Shown: positions 50,030-59,340 of the stretch, in pieces | Numbering within the stretch: position 1 is the first letter of the stretch | Layout: each line of letters starts with the position of its first letter | NCBI GenBank assembly: GCA_905373475.1 | Contig: CAJPTC010000006.1 | Span: 23,049-87,048, forward strand | Direction of reading: 5' to 3' | Length of the DNA: 64,000 nucleotides | DNA from: Bacteroidia bacterium | GTDB lineage: Bacteria; Bacteroidota; Bacteroidia; Bacteroidales; CAJPTX01 | The notes under the pieces: generated by a model | What the model was told of the DNA's origin: nothing | Database searches by the model: none | What the model saw: the letters and a program-made list of their open reading frames with translations, nothing else | Position numbers and translations under genes: made by a program

Positions 50030-52306
50030 CTAAAACAAATCTAACGAGATATTCTGTACGAAAGCCGTGTAGCTGACTTTACGTCCAATTCGCGCCTCGC
50101 TCAAAAGCATTAACACAGAGCGTTCTTCGCCATTTGCAGCGCGAATATTTACCTCGCGTCGTTCCCCTACTATCTTATTGCCCGTGGGACTGAGATACCC
50201 TTCCAGGAACTCATTACCAGCAACCACATCTTCAGGGAATAAAAGACGTATATTCTGCCCTAATACTTCGTTGCGGTCAATAGCGAAAAGCTCTTCGGCA
50301 GCACGATTGAAGAACTCAACCACGCCATCCTGGTCTGTAGTAATTATTGCATCCAAGAAGCCCTCGAGTGTCTTCTCATTTCGGATCTGTACTTTTTCAA
50401 TCTCGCGGAACTGATTTTTCACCTCTTCGCGCGCTTGATGCAACTTCTGCTGTAATTCGACCTCGTTACGTCGGAGCTGCTCTTCTTGCATCTTGAGTTG
50501 CTCGGTTTGTCGCCGTGTTTCCATCTCCATCAATTTTTCCCGTGTGATGTTGTTGGCAATCAACACGACTTTGGAGATGTCGCCATACATATCAAGCACC
50601 GTTGTAAGAGAGATTCGTAGCCAGCATTCCTGTCCATCAGAAGTTTGAGTGCGTAACGTACCTACAAAGTCTTCGCCACGACACACCTGTTCTAGGGTTC
50701 TTTCAAAGACTGGCTGCTCATTCTTTGCCAAAACGTTGGTAAAGGGATGCCGCAGCACAGCATCGCGCTCATAACCTAAGACCTCAAAGAATTTATCATT
50801 AGCGGCAAGTACATCGCCCAGTGGAGATAGTTCCACTTTCAGACTCACGCGGTTAAGCGCTTCCATTTGCCCTTGCCAATCGAGGTTCTGCAACTTATCT
50901 CGTGTTGTATCAATAGCCAAAAACAATATGCGCTCTACACGTTCCTGCTGATCTTTCACACTCGTATAGGCTGCTATTGTCCAAAGATCTTTCCCATTCC
51001 GCGTATAGAGCTTCGTGTCGCCTTCATGTGGACGTCCGCTACGCACGATATCTTCCCATAGGCTTTCTACCATTTCCCGATCTTTGGGATTGAAGAAGAA
51101 GGAGATATGTTTATCCATTACCTCCTCTTGATTGGTGTACTCCAGCTTCTGCATAAACTTTGCATTGGCATAGAGCAAGAAGCCATCAATACTATATTCT
51201 GCACGAATGAGCGTTTCATTCACAGAATTGGTAAAACTCACAAAGGTTTCCGACTGTCGTGCCGCTTCCTCCTGTGTAGCCTGGAGTTCTTCCATATTTT
51301 GGCGCATCAACTCTTCCTGTGCCACCAAGGTTTCGGCCTGCTGTCGCGACTCAGCCAACAGTTGCGCTGTCTGTATATTGATACGCTTACTCGATAGCGT
51401 AGAGGCAATTGTTGTAGCCACCCGTTCAACAAACTCTACAACGTGCGGTTCAAATTTCTTAAACGAGGCAAGCTCTATAACCCCAAATACGGTGGTATCG
51501 TGACGCACAGGCACCAACATCAAGTTCTGAGGCGTTGCCTGCCCGAGACCTGATGTTATTTTCAGATAACCATTGGGAACATGATCGAGGTGCGTTGTAA
51601 CCCCTTCGAGAGCACAAGCACCTACAAGCCCATCGCCCCACTCTATTCGCTGATCGGCAAACTTACGACGATCGTAAGCATAGCAAGCTAAAAGGCGGAA
51701 ATAGCGATCCTCGTCCTCCCCCTCTATCATATAGTAGCCACACTGGTTTGCCTCTATGTACTTTACAAGACTACTGACAATATTATAGGCCAAGTCTTCC
51801 AATTTTGTAATCTCGCTACGTAGGATCTCTCCAAACTGAGCAAGCCCTTCAGCCATCCAACGACGCACCTGATCTTCATGCTGGCGTGCAACTTCCTCCT
51901 GCCGACTACGCGCCAAATCATCTCGCAACGATACTAGAGCACCTCCAAGTGCATCGTCCGCCTCGGGCTTGTAGTCACTCTCCTTTCCCGAACGAATGGC
52001 ACTCACAAAGGAATTAAGCTCAGCGTAATGCTCATTCATCGATTGACGAAGTTCTGCAGCCTCTTTACGCACACGTGCAGAAGCACGCGAAATGTAGAAC
52101 ATGAGAATTGCTGTGGTGAAGGGGACGCAGTAGATGAGATACATGGCAGGGTACGCCTCGTTCAAATGTTTGAAGAAAAGCCATGAAAGCGCCTCGTTAG
52201 AGTTCAATAATTGGAACATCACAACGAGAACCGTTAAAAGAGCCCCGACGATGAAACCTAGAAAGGTGCCTCGCAATACGTAAAAATCAAACTCTTGCTT
52301 TTCCAT
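50030..52306 (-). CDS. Membrane GAF/PAS sensor protein without a kinase or DNA-binding output
   Basis: 758 residues. There are two membrane helices (about 13-32 and 53-72) and a coiled coil to about 165. A GAF domain (about 165-310) contains GDGLVGACALEG and LMLVPVRHDTTVFGVIELASF. A coiled coil follows, then three PAS domains (about 365-475, 485-600 and 650-755, for example EVMDKHISFFFNPKDRE and VVEFFNRAAEELFAIDR). The second PAS is followed by a PAC-like segment (GQECWLRISLTTVLDMYGD). The protein then ends at SLDLF with no histidine kinase, GGDEF or PP2C domain. It would need a partner for output. It lies between an amidohydrolase gene and dnaX, nine bases from the latter. Confidence 0.82.
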   Translation of the reverse strand: MEKQEFDFYVLRGTFLGFIVGALLTVLVVMFQLLNSNEALSWLFFKHLNEAYPAMYLIYCVPFTTAILMFYISRASARVRKEAAELRQSMNEHYAELNSFVSAIRSGKESDYKPEADDALGGALVSLRDDLARSRQEEVARQHEDQVRRWMAEGLAQFGEILRSEITKLEDLAYNIVSSLVKYIEANQCGYYMIEGEDEDRYFRLLACYAYDRRKFADQRIEWGDGLVGACALEGVTTHLDHVPNGYLKITSGLGQATPQNLMLVPVRHDTTVFGVIELASFKKFEPHVVEFVERVATTIASTLSSKRINIQTAQLLAESRQQAETLVAQEELMRQNMEELQATQEEAARQSETFVSFTNSVNETLIRAEYSIDGFLLYANAKFMQKLEYTNQEEVMDKHISFFFNPKDREMVESLWEDIVRSGRPHEGDTKLYTRNGKDLWTIAAYTSVKDQQERVERILFLAIDTTRDKLQNLDWQGQMEALNRVSLKVELSPLGDVLAANDKFFEVLGYERDAVLRHPFTNVLAKNEQPVFERTLEQVCRGEDFVGTLRTQTSDGQECWLRISLTTVLDMYGDISKVVLIANNITREKLMEMETRRQTEQLKMQEEQLRRNEVELQQKLHQAREEVKNQFREIEKVQIRNEKTLEGFLDAIITTDQDGVVEFFNRAAEELFAIDRNEVLGQNIRLLFPEDVVAGNEFLEGYLSPTGNKIVGERREVNIRAANGEERSVLMLLSEARIGRKVSYTAFVQNISLDLF

Positions 52307-52348
52307 GAAGCGCTACTCACAAATTATTCTCGTACTCAAATCGCTTGT

Positions 52349-53551
52349 CTACAGACAAAATCCTCGCAAATTCGCCAATGGCTCTACTGTTGCTTTCGCC
52401 AACGACCCTTTGTTTGCATAAGGCGTCTTGATGAAATTCAGCCCAGGACGTGAACCTACCTCCAGACACCCTAACCCTTCAAATTTACAACCTTCTGCCC
52501 CGTTCTGTGTTGCCCAAAGCAATAATTCGTCTAGAGGGATAGTGGGATAATAGGTATTTACCACCTGCAACTGCTTAAGAATGGAGAGAGAGGGGGAAGA
52601 AGAGAGACTATCAGTTCCCACTGCAATACGTACACCAGCAGCACGCAATCTATCATAATCTGCGAGCCGCCCCTCTATAAAAAGGTTACTTTCTGGGCAA
52701 GGTACTATTGTTGCTTCGGGGCAGGAAGTCTTAATAAACTCTAGCATAGCAGGGGTAAGAGACACACAGTGTACCAGTAAGATATGCTTATGCAGCGCTC
52801 CATAATAGGCAAGCAGGCTTTCCATATCCTTAAGCCCATAAGCTTCTACGTCGCGCCCCCAATCACGGTGGAAAAGATCATATATTGCTCCCGCTCGGTT
52901 CTCTAAAAAATCTATTTCTTGCGCCGTTTCGGCATAGTGGAGCGAAAATATAGGCGAGGCTTCCAACTGCGGGCGCATTAGTTCCCATAGTCTTCCACTC
53001 ACCGAGTAGGTAGCATGTGGCGTCATATAAGCGGTAACGCCCGCTTCTTGGAATTCGCGGAGCACCTGTGTACCCACCTTATAAGCCTCCTCGCCGAGAG
53101 TCCGATTTACACCGAACATCTCAACAAAAGTAACCGAACGGAAGAGTTCATTCTTTTTGAAGAAGGCTGTAGATGCATCATTGGAAATATCGGCATAAGC
53201 TACGATTCCTTCCTTTGCGAAAGTTTCATAGCCTTTCGCTTGTGCGGTACGTATCAGATCGGCATCAAACTGTACGCGCATCGCATCTATCTGACGAAGA
53301 AAAGCTGCCATAGAGCCACCTGGCAAAAACAAGCCATCAAGGAAAGAGAGTTCAGAATGCGTATGGGCATTGACAAAACCTGCGCATAAATAACCTTCCC
53401 TTATTTCCAGCCCTTGTCGCCGCGCTTCTTCCTCTGTTATCGGAGCAACATTAACAATCGTTCCGTCTTCGGCTACAGAGACCACCCCGTTGCGCAGCAA
53501 CTCGCCTCGCTTTACCAAAACGTTCTGTGCGGCATAATGCTTTACTTCCAT
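52349..53551 (-). CDS. COG0402 amidohydrolase (deaminase-like)
   Basis: A 400-residue metal-dependent hydrolase of the TRZ/ATZ type. Ligand motifs: HTHSELSFLDG (metal HxH), the MTPHATYSVS His near residue 180, HYAET, VHCVSL, and the catalytic Asp in VGTDSLSSSPSLSIL. The family deaminates purine- or triazine-like rings, including adenosine analogues and aminofutalosine. Because mqnE is in the window, deamination of aminofutalosine to futalosine is a testable proposal, but guanine- or methylthioadenosine-type substrates are equally compatible. It follows a DUF4296 lipoprotein gene by 14 bases and precedes the GAF/PAS sensor gene. Confidence 0.82.
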   Translation of the reverse strand: MEVKHYAAQNVLVKRGELLRNGVVSVAEDGTIVNVAPITEEEARRQGLEIREGYLCAGFVNAHTHSELSFLDGLFLPGGSMAAFLRQIDAMRVQFDADLIRTAQAKGYETFAKEGIVAYADISNDASTAFFKKNELFRSVTFVEMFGVNRTLGEEAYKVGTQVLREFQEAGVTAYMTPHATYSVSGRLWELMRPQLEASPIFSLHYAETAQEIDFLENRAGAIYDLFHRDWGRDVEAYGLKDMESLLAYYGALHKHILLVHCVSLTPAMLEFIKTSCPEATIVPCPESNLFIEGRLADYDRLRAAGVRIAVGTDSLSSSPSLSILKQLQVVNTYYPTIPLDELLLWATQNGAEGCKFEGLGCLEVGSRPGLNFIKTPYANKGSLAKATVEPLANLRGFCL

Positions 53552-53565
53552 TCTTCCTCTGTCTG

Positions 53566-53949
53566 TTACTCTATTGCTTCTTCTTGCAATTGCATTTTCT
53601 CTAGCTCAGGAGCAGCGACCTCTAGCGAGTCAAATTGTCGTTGCAGGCGTGCTATTACACGATCCATGATCGCATTCAATTCGTTGGGGTGCTCCGCCAT
53701 GTATTGAAGCACTTGATCCATGCGCGTAGAGTCTATCCCCATTCGGGCATAAATGTCCGCATAAAGATTGAGATAACGCGTTGTATCCTCCTCATCTTCA
53801 GGGGCTGTAGCATTGGTAAGTAGAATTTCTTCCATAAGCTCCTCTAGCGGAACCCCACGCAAAGCATCCTCCTTCTTATTAACACAAGAAGCAAGAAGAA
53901 AAAGACAGAACAATAGCCCCAAAAATAACGGAAGACCGAAACGCGACAT
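53566..53949 (-). CDS. DUF4296 lipoprotein
   Basis: A 127-residue small lipoprotein. Signal peptide with the lipobox LLASC (Cys about 22), then a short helical domain whose start (PLEELMEEILLTNA) and LYADIYARMGIDSTRMDQVLQYM match DUF4296, a Bacteroidota-specific family of unknown function. The C-terminus is acidic. GGGGAGG stands immediately upstream of the ATG. It heads the amidohydrolase, GAF/PAS and dnaX series. Confidence 0.82.
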   Translation of the reverse strand: MSRFGLPLFLGLLFCLFLLASCVNKKEDALRGVPLEELMEEILLTNATAPEDEEDTTRYLNLYADIYARMGIDSTRMDQVLQYMAEHPNELNAIMDRVIARLQRQFDSLEVAAPELEKMQLQEEAIE

Positions 53950-53996
53950 ACCTCCCCACCAATTACACTACTAAAGTAGCACTTTACTCACAAAAT

Positions 53997-54036
53997 AAAG
54001 ATATAGAGACGCCATACAGTGCGTCTCTATATCTTT
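53997..54036 (-). terminator. Intrinsic terminator after the C10 protease
   Basis: A 16-bp perfect stem (53997-54012 with 54021-54036) with an 8-base loop; T-rich in both directions, followed on the minus strand by TTATTTTG. A second smaller hairpin lies between it and the stop codon (54048-54066). Confidence 0.85.
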
Positions 54037-54077
54037 TTTCTTGCAGTCTTCCCCATAAGGGAAGGCTTTTCTATCTA

Positions 54078-56723
54078 CTATTCTACGACGAAGCGAAGTG
54101 CGGTTTGTTTCATACCACACTGCACTTTCAGGAGATACAACCCCTTGGAGAGATGTGCGACCGAGAAATACAACTGCCGATCGCCCTGCGCTGCAGAACT
54201 TAGAAGTTTTCGTCCTGTCACATCAAAAACCTCGATTGTCAAGGCTTGACCTTCTACGTCGTTGGGGAGATAAATATTCAGATCTCCACGCGTCGGATTA
54301 GGAGCAAGCGATACGCCTTCTAAAAGATAAGACGCAGCATCGGATACTGCCAAGCCTTTATTGCTGTCATCGAAATTGTCTGGACCATCTGGGTACGCTC
54401 TATTATCTGGAATTGGTAATGCATCGGCAACTTCACCCGTCGCACTAAACTCAAACATCTGTTCGAGCTGATGTTTCCCTCCGTAAAAATCAAAAAGATG
54501 GAATGCATAATCAGCACTCGGAGGGAGATAAACAATTTGTTGTATTGAGACTTCTCGTTCCTCACTAGGGCGCAAAATGATAGTTCCAAAACTCATTATG
54601 GGCGAGACGAGCGTCCTACTCCCCTCACTAGCCGTTCCGAAGACGCCGCCTATTAAACGGGCATTAACCCCTTTGTCTGCTGGAGCTTTTAGTTTCAGGG
54701 TAATCGTCATAACAGTCCCCGATTCGTAAGTTGTGAACTTACGCACAAAACTTAGCTCGTAGGGAGGTGTATAGGGGGCTTTAGTTCCTGTAAATTTAGC
54801 AAAGCTGTATGCGGGTTCTACCGTCAACGTTGCTGTTATGAATTTACTATCCCCTGGGTAGGTTGTTTTATCTGCTAATACAGGGAACTGATCCTCACTG
54901 CCCCCATTGACATCGTACAGAATGTGCAGGAAACGTTCTGTGGCATTGGTAGGACCATCTAACAATAAATTAAACGTCTGCTTTTCACCAGGCTGAAGCG
55001 AAATAGAACGATTGAAAAGTAAATCAGAATTCTTTGTCGGACGCGTAGTCAGTTTATCCGCTGCTTCCGAATAAATACCCGCAACCATAGAACGATAGGG
55101 CAATGATCCGTTATTCTGGATCGTGAACTCGAATAGATTTTTCATTTTTGAATTCATCGTCGTAGAACTACTAACCAAAGCCAAGTTTGCAGCAGTAGAG
55201 GTTTCTACGAAGACTACTTTGCCACCATCTACTCGGAATGCAGCAGGAGCGTTTAATACTCCTACCTGCGCAGGATAATAGAGATTTTTTGATGGAACGT
55301 AGAACGCAGGACGCACCGTATACGTCCCATTTCCCAAAGAACTGACGTTGGCATTCAATTGCAGATCCCTGTAGCCATAACGAAACTGAATAGACTCTGT
55401 TTGATTAGCATGCGATTCTAATACTACTTTCCCCTCAGAATCTAGAATTTGTAAAGCAGGAGACGCGACTATTGCACCGTAGCTATAGTTCCAAAGACCA
55501 GTCATAGCGACAGCGATTGGTGTCGTTTTTTCTTGCTCCTTGGTGGGTAATGTTACTTTTTCACATACTAACTCAAACGCAGGCTCGGTGGCATCTAGGG
55601 GCTGTAAGCCCGTTATGATTTGGCAGCCTAAAACATAACCGCCTTCACCACCTCCACCAGTGCTTTGTGCCGATGGTTCCAAATTTGTCAGTACGAAATA
55701 ACCATTACTCAAACCGCCCCAACCCCAGTTGAAATGGAAGCGTCCTGCCCCATCGTAGCCATCACAGACAAAAGCATGCCCGACACCGACAGCAGCACCC
55801 GAATAATAGATAGGGCGTTTTGCTTTCAACTCGTCAAGACAGATTTTTGTCCACTCTTCGTAGTCATAGAAATCTTTGTTCCGCAGACGGAGCGTATTGG
55901 CATAGCGCATAAACTTGCGCATGGCCACCATGGCATCTTCGGAAGAAGTACCACTTGCCTCCTTCCCATAATTCATTTTACTTGCATAGCCAACATCTGC
56001 GCTGAGCGTAGCAACAGCCTTCCTCGCAAGAGGACTCGAACTCCTGGAAACGTCATTCGGCATATTTTCCCAATCGTACTCGGCATCGAATTTCCGATAA
56101 TACGTAGCACTACCTTTTGAGTATTTGATAGCTCCACGGCCTTTTCGCGGCCAACAATGGTAGCGCATAATTTGTGCTAATGCGGTAGCTACACATCCTA
56201 CAGGCGCATTCTCTTCTCCTACTTTGGGAGTTTGCGCATTAAACGCCCCCGTCTGTTCCCAAACCATGCCGCCCAAGAGCGGAGCAATTGGCGTTGTCTG
56301 TGTTTCCAAATAGGAGGCTGTATACTGTTTCCCGCTTTTCCGTGCTTTGCTTACCCATTGCGCACACTGCTCAAGCCATGTACGTAACTGGATAGGCATA
56401 TTCTCCGTAACAAACGGACTCTCGTGAGAGTAACCCAGAACTTCTGGCACATTATCGTCTCCTGCCACAACAACATAGCCCGACTCGCCACGAGCAAATA
56501 CATAGAAATCTTGCTGTGCTACAGCATTGCCGCGAGTAGGAACACCAGCACTGGTATACACTAAACGCAACTCTGAGTTGCTGCCTCGCAAAGAAGATTG
56601 GAGACCTTCCAGTTGCTCCGATGCTATTTGTTGGGCACGACGTACGTCTATCGGGGCGCTAAAAGCGAACCACGAAGACATCAATAAAAAAACTACTGAG
56701 AGGCTAAAGATTCTGATCTTCAT
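54078..56723 (-). CDS. C10-family (streptopain/PrtT-like) cysteine protease with type IX secretion signal
   Basis: A secreted protease of 881 residues. Signal peptide at 1-22. A propeptide resembling the SPI/streptopain inhibitor domain covers about 24-125. The catalytic domain has the nucleophile Cys177 (ENAPVGCVATALAQIMRYH), His316 (GVGHAFVCDGYD) and the FNWGWGG loop (Trp333, Trp335). About 450 residues of beta-rich repeats follow. The last 80 residues are a Por-type sorting domain (VSLAPNPTRGDLNIYL to ALRFVVE), which sends the protein out through the type IX system and onto the cell surface. Close counterparts are PrtT of P. gingivalis and interpain of Prevotella. It is monocistronic. Confidence 0.93.
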   Translation of the reverse strand: MKIRIFSLSVVFLLMSSWFAFSAPIDVRRAQQIASEQLEGLQSSLRGSNSELRLVYTSAGVPTRGNAVAQQDFYVFARGESGYVVVAGDDNVPEVLGYSHESPFVTENMPIQLRTWLEQCAQWVSKARKSGKQYTASYLETQTTPIAPLLGGMVWEQTGAFNAQTPKVGEENAPVGCVATALAQIMRYHCWPRKGRGAIKYSKGSATYYRKFDAEYDWENMPNDVSRSSSPLARKAVATLSADVGYASKMNYGKEASGTSSEDAMVAMRKFMRYANTLRLRNKDFYDYEEWTKICLDELKAKRPIYYSGAAVGVGHAFVCDGYDGAGRFHFNWGWGGLSNGYFVLTNLEPSAQSTGGGGEGGYVLGCQIITGLQPLDATEPAFELVCEKVTLPTKEQEKTTPIAVAMTGLWNYSYGAIVASPALQILDSEGKVVLESHANQTESIQFRYGYRDLQLNANVSSLGNGTYTVRPAFYVPSKNLYYPAQVGVLNAPAAFRVDGGKVVFVETSTAANLALVSSSTTMNSKMKNLFEFTIQNNGSLPYRSMVAGIYSEAADKLTTRPTKNSDLLFNRSISLQPGEKQTFNLLLDGPTNATERFLHILYDVNGGSEDQFPVLADKTTYPGDSKFITATLTVEPAYSFAKFTGTKAPYTPPYELSFVRKFTTYESGTVMTITLKLKAPADKGVNARLIGGVFGTASEGSRTLVSPIMSFGTIILRPSEEREVSIQQIVYLPPSADYAFHLFDFYGGKHQLEQMFEFSATGEVADALPIPDNRAYPDGPDNFDDSNKGLAVSDAASYLLEGVSLAPNPTRGDLNIYLPNDVEGQALTIEVFDVTGRKLLSSAAQGDRQLYFSVAHLSKGLYLLKVQCGMKQTALRFVVE

Positions 56724-56815
56724 CGCATTTAATTCTATCTATTCAAACGATCTATCACTTAGCGTGCCTTCGCACAATCTCATGCAAAGTACACATTCTG
56801 TTGTCCTTCAAAACA

Positions 56816-59185
56816 CTAATTCAGCTTCTTAAGTTTCGCGTATTTCAGGGTGAGCGTCCGAACACTCCCATCGGCGAATTCTATCAACGCACGCATATCA
56901 TACCCCGCACCCTGAAGCGAGCGTATCGTCCCTTCGCCCAACGATGCATGCGATATGGAATCGCCCACAGCAAAGTCTGTAAATGGCGTGACAGGAGCAG
57001 ATTGCGTAGTACTGCCCTTTGTTGGAGAAAGAGAGCGACGGAGGTTTGAAGCGAGGTTTCCCGTGGCAACCTTCCTTCTCTCACGTTGCGGTTCTAATTG
57101 ATTTACAGAGCTTTGCCCCCCCTGCGATGGAGGACGCCTAAAACGGACAAGCGATTCTTCCGAAAACGATGCTTCTCTCCCACTATCCGCGTAACTACCT
57201 CGCCTGAAAAGTGCTATGTATTTCTCTTTGCCTAATAACTCTAACAAAAAACGACTCGGCTTTGCCATAGAAGGAATTGCAGAATAGGTTCTACGCGATC
57301 TACAACTCGACACCGTCAAAGTTTTTGCAGCTCTTGTTACCGCAACATAACAAAGTCGGCGTTCCTCCTCTTCTCCATCATCTTCTGCAAGTGAACGCTG
57401 CGACGGAAAGAGTCCATCTTCCAATCCCACCACATAAACATGCTCAAACTCTAGCCCTTTTGCCGAATGAATCGTGGTGAGTGTTACGCTATTAGCATTC
57501 TCCTTATCCTTTTGGTCTGCATCTGTAAGCAAAGCCGCTTCCTCCATGAACATACCTAATGTTACAGTCTCAAGAGGTTTTGCTTTCTTATATTCCTCCT
57601 CGTAGTCGGCAATGGCTATGAATAGTTCGCGTAGATTCTGTATTCTAGCTTCGCCCTCAGCCGACCCATCTGCCTCGTAGAGACCTTGTAAACCGCTCGT
57701 ATGGTAGAGCTTCTTCGCAAAATCAGTCGCTTTGGCCGTACTTACCTCCACAATAAAGGGTTGCAACATTTCACGAAACAAACACAGCGCTGTTTGCGCC
57801 CCCTTTTGCAAATCGCTATCCTTCCTTGGCAAGCTCTCTATATAATTCCAAATTGAAGTACGATGCCGTAATGCTTCGGTGAATAGAGTATTTTGTGCCT
57901 TATCTCCAATGCCACGCGTAGGCAGATTTATGATACGCATAAGCATATCATTATCGCTCGGATTGATGACAAAATTGAAATAGGCCATCAGATCCATAAT
58001 CTCCTTGCGCGTATAGAACGAGGTACCACCATAAATTCGACAAGGGATATTATAACGACGCAAAGCGACCTCCAGACTACGCGATTGTGCCGATGTACGG
58101 TACAAGACGGCGAAATGGTTGTAGGGCACAAAACTTCGCATGGAGATTTCGGAAATCTCTTTGGCAACCAGCAACGCCTCCTCGCTATCCGTTTCTGGAA
58201 CTAGGACTTTTATATCCTTCCCCGCTTCTTGTGCCGCCCTACACTCTTTATGGATTTGATTTGGGTTATAGCTTATCAGCAAGTTAGCAGCATTGACGAT
58301 AGCCGATGTAGAACGATAATTCGTTATCAACTTTATCGTCTTCGCCTCTGGATAGAGCGTGGTAAACTGCAATATATTCTGCACTCGCGCACCGCGAAAA
58401 GCATAGATACTTTGCGCATCATCGCCAACCACACAAAGGTTATGGTGTCGCTGTGCTAACAAATTCAATATTCTATTTTGCACGTCGTTGGTATCTTGGA
58501 ACTCGTCTACCATTATATACTTGAAAATATTTTGGTAGCGCTCCAGAATGTCGCGATGCTCGTTAAACAGACGAAAGGTATTAACTAACAGATCGTCAAA
58601 ATCCATGGCATTATTCTGCGCCATCTCCTGACAATACTCCTCATAGATCTCGCCCAAACGCCCATGATTCGAACGCACATCTCGTTCCTGCAATTTCCGA
58701 TCCGCTAGATAATCGGCAGGTAAAACGAGATCGTTTTTATAGCGAGAAATAATGGAAAAGATGTCGCGCGCCTTATAGACTTCCTTATCCAGTTGCTTCT
58801 TCTTAATAATCCGGTTTATCAAAGCAACAGATGTGCCCGTATCGTATATTGTGAAATTGGAGCTGTAGCCCAATGTCGCAGCCTCCTCGCGAAGTATGCG
58901 CATAAATATTGAGTGGAATGTCCCCATGTAGAGGCGTTCCGCTACATCGCCCCCCACTACTTTTTGGATACGCTCTTTCATTTCTCGCGCCGCTTTATTG
59001 GTAAAAGTGAGCGCTAAAATAGAATAGGGAGCAACGCCTTGCTGTAAGAAATGAGCAATCCGATAGGTCAGTACTCGCGTTTTCCCAGAACCAGCTCCTG
59101 CCACAATTAGTACTGGTCCTTGCAAAGTAAGTACAGCCTCTCGCTGTTCGGGGTTTAATGCATCTAGATAGGAAGCCTCCGCCAT
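56816..59185 (-). CDS. pcrA: UvrD/PcrA-type DNA helicase
   Basis: A 789-residue superfamily 1A 3'-5' helicase for repair and fork restart. The motifs appear in order: Q-motif LNPEQREAV, Walker A AGAGSGKTRVLTYRI, Ia TFTNKAAREMKER, II VDEFQDTN, III GDDAQSIYAFRGA, IV NYRS, V TIHSAKGLEFEHVY and VI VAVTRA. The C-terminus holds a Tudor-like region (GDSISHASLGEGTIRSLQG), which in PcrA contacts RNA polymerase. A -7 element lies 52 bases before the start. It is separated from the luxS operon by about 155 bases. Confidence 0.95.
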   Translation of the reverse strand: MAEASYLDALNPEQREAVLTLQGPVLIVAGAGSGKTRVLTYRIAHFLQQGVAPYSILALTFTNKAAREMKERIQKVVGGDVAERLYMGTFHSIFMRILREEAATLGYSSNFTIYDTGTSVALINRIIKKKQLDKEVYKARDIFSIISRYKNDLVLPADYLADRKLQERDVRSNHGRLGEIYEEYCQEMAQNNAMDFDDLLVNTFRLFNEHRDILERYQNIFKYIMVDEFQDTNDVQNRILNLLAQRHHNLCVVGDDAQSIYAFRGARVQNILQFTTLYPEAKTIKLITNYRSTSAIVNAANLLISYNPNQIHKECRAAQEAGKDIKVLVPETDSEEALLVAKEISEISMRSFVPYNHFAVLYRTSAQSRSLEVALRRYNIPCRIYGGTSFYTRKEIMDLMAYFNFVINPSDNDMLMRIINLPTRGIGDKAQNTLFTEALRHRTSIWNYIESLPRKDSDLQKGAQTALCLFREMLQPFIVEVSTAKATDFAKKLYHTSGLQGLYEADGSAEGEARIQNLRELFIAIADYEEEYKKAKPLETVTLGMFMEEAALLTDADQKDKENANSVTLTTIHSAKGLEFEHVYVVGLEDGLFPSQRSLAEDDGEEEERRLCYVAVTRAAKTLTVSSCRSRRTYSAIPSMAKPSRFLLELLGKEKYIALFRRGSYADSGREASFSEESLVRFRRPPSQGGQSSVNQLEPQRERRKVATGNLASNLRRSLSPTKGSTTQSAPVTPFTDFAVGDSISHASLGEGTIRSLQGAGYDMRALIEFADGSVRTLTLKYAKLKKLN

Positions 59186-59236
59186 CTCATAACTCCGTAA
59201 CCAAATCGAACCTCACGCCTTTTCAAAGGCTACATG

Positions 59237-59244
59237 CAAAAGTA
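59237..59244 (-). promoter_or_regulatory. Bacteroidota -7 promoter element for pcrA
   Basis: Exact TAnnTTTG match (TACTTTTG) on the minus strand, 52 bases before the ATG at 59185. Confidence 0.55.
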
Positions 59245-59340
59245 CGAAAACAGCCACATATTCTCCGCTCGTAGCATCGCAAAACAAAGAGGAGACTTAT
59301 AGTCTAAAGCGGTACTACTCCACTCTGGTACGAGGATTTT

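Noticed and set aside
58661..58680. tRNA-like GATTCGAAC string
   Set aside because: It is inside the pcrA coding region with no cloverleaf around it; a similar string in recA (about 4239) is likewise coding.
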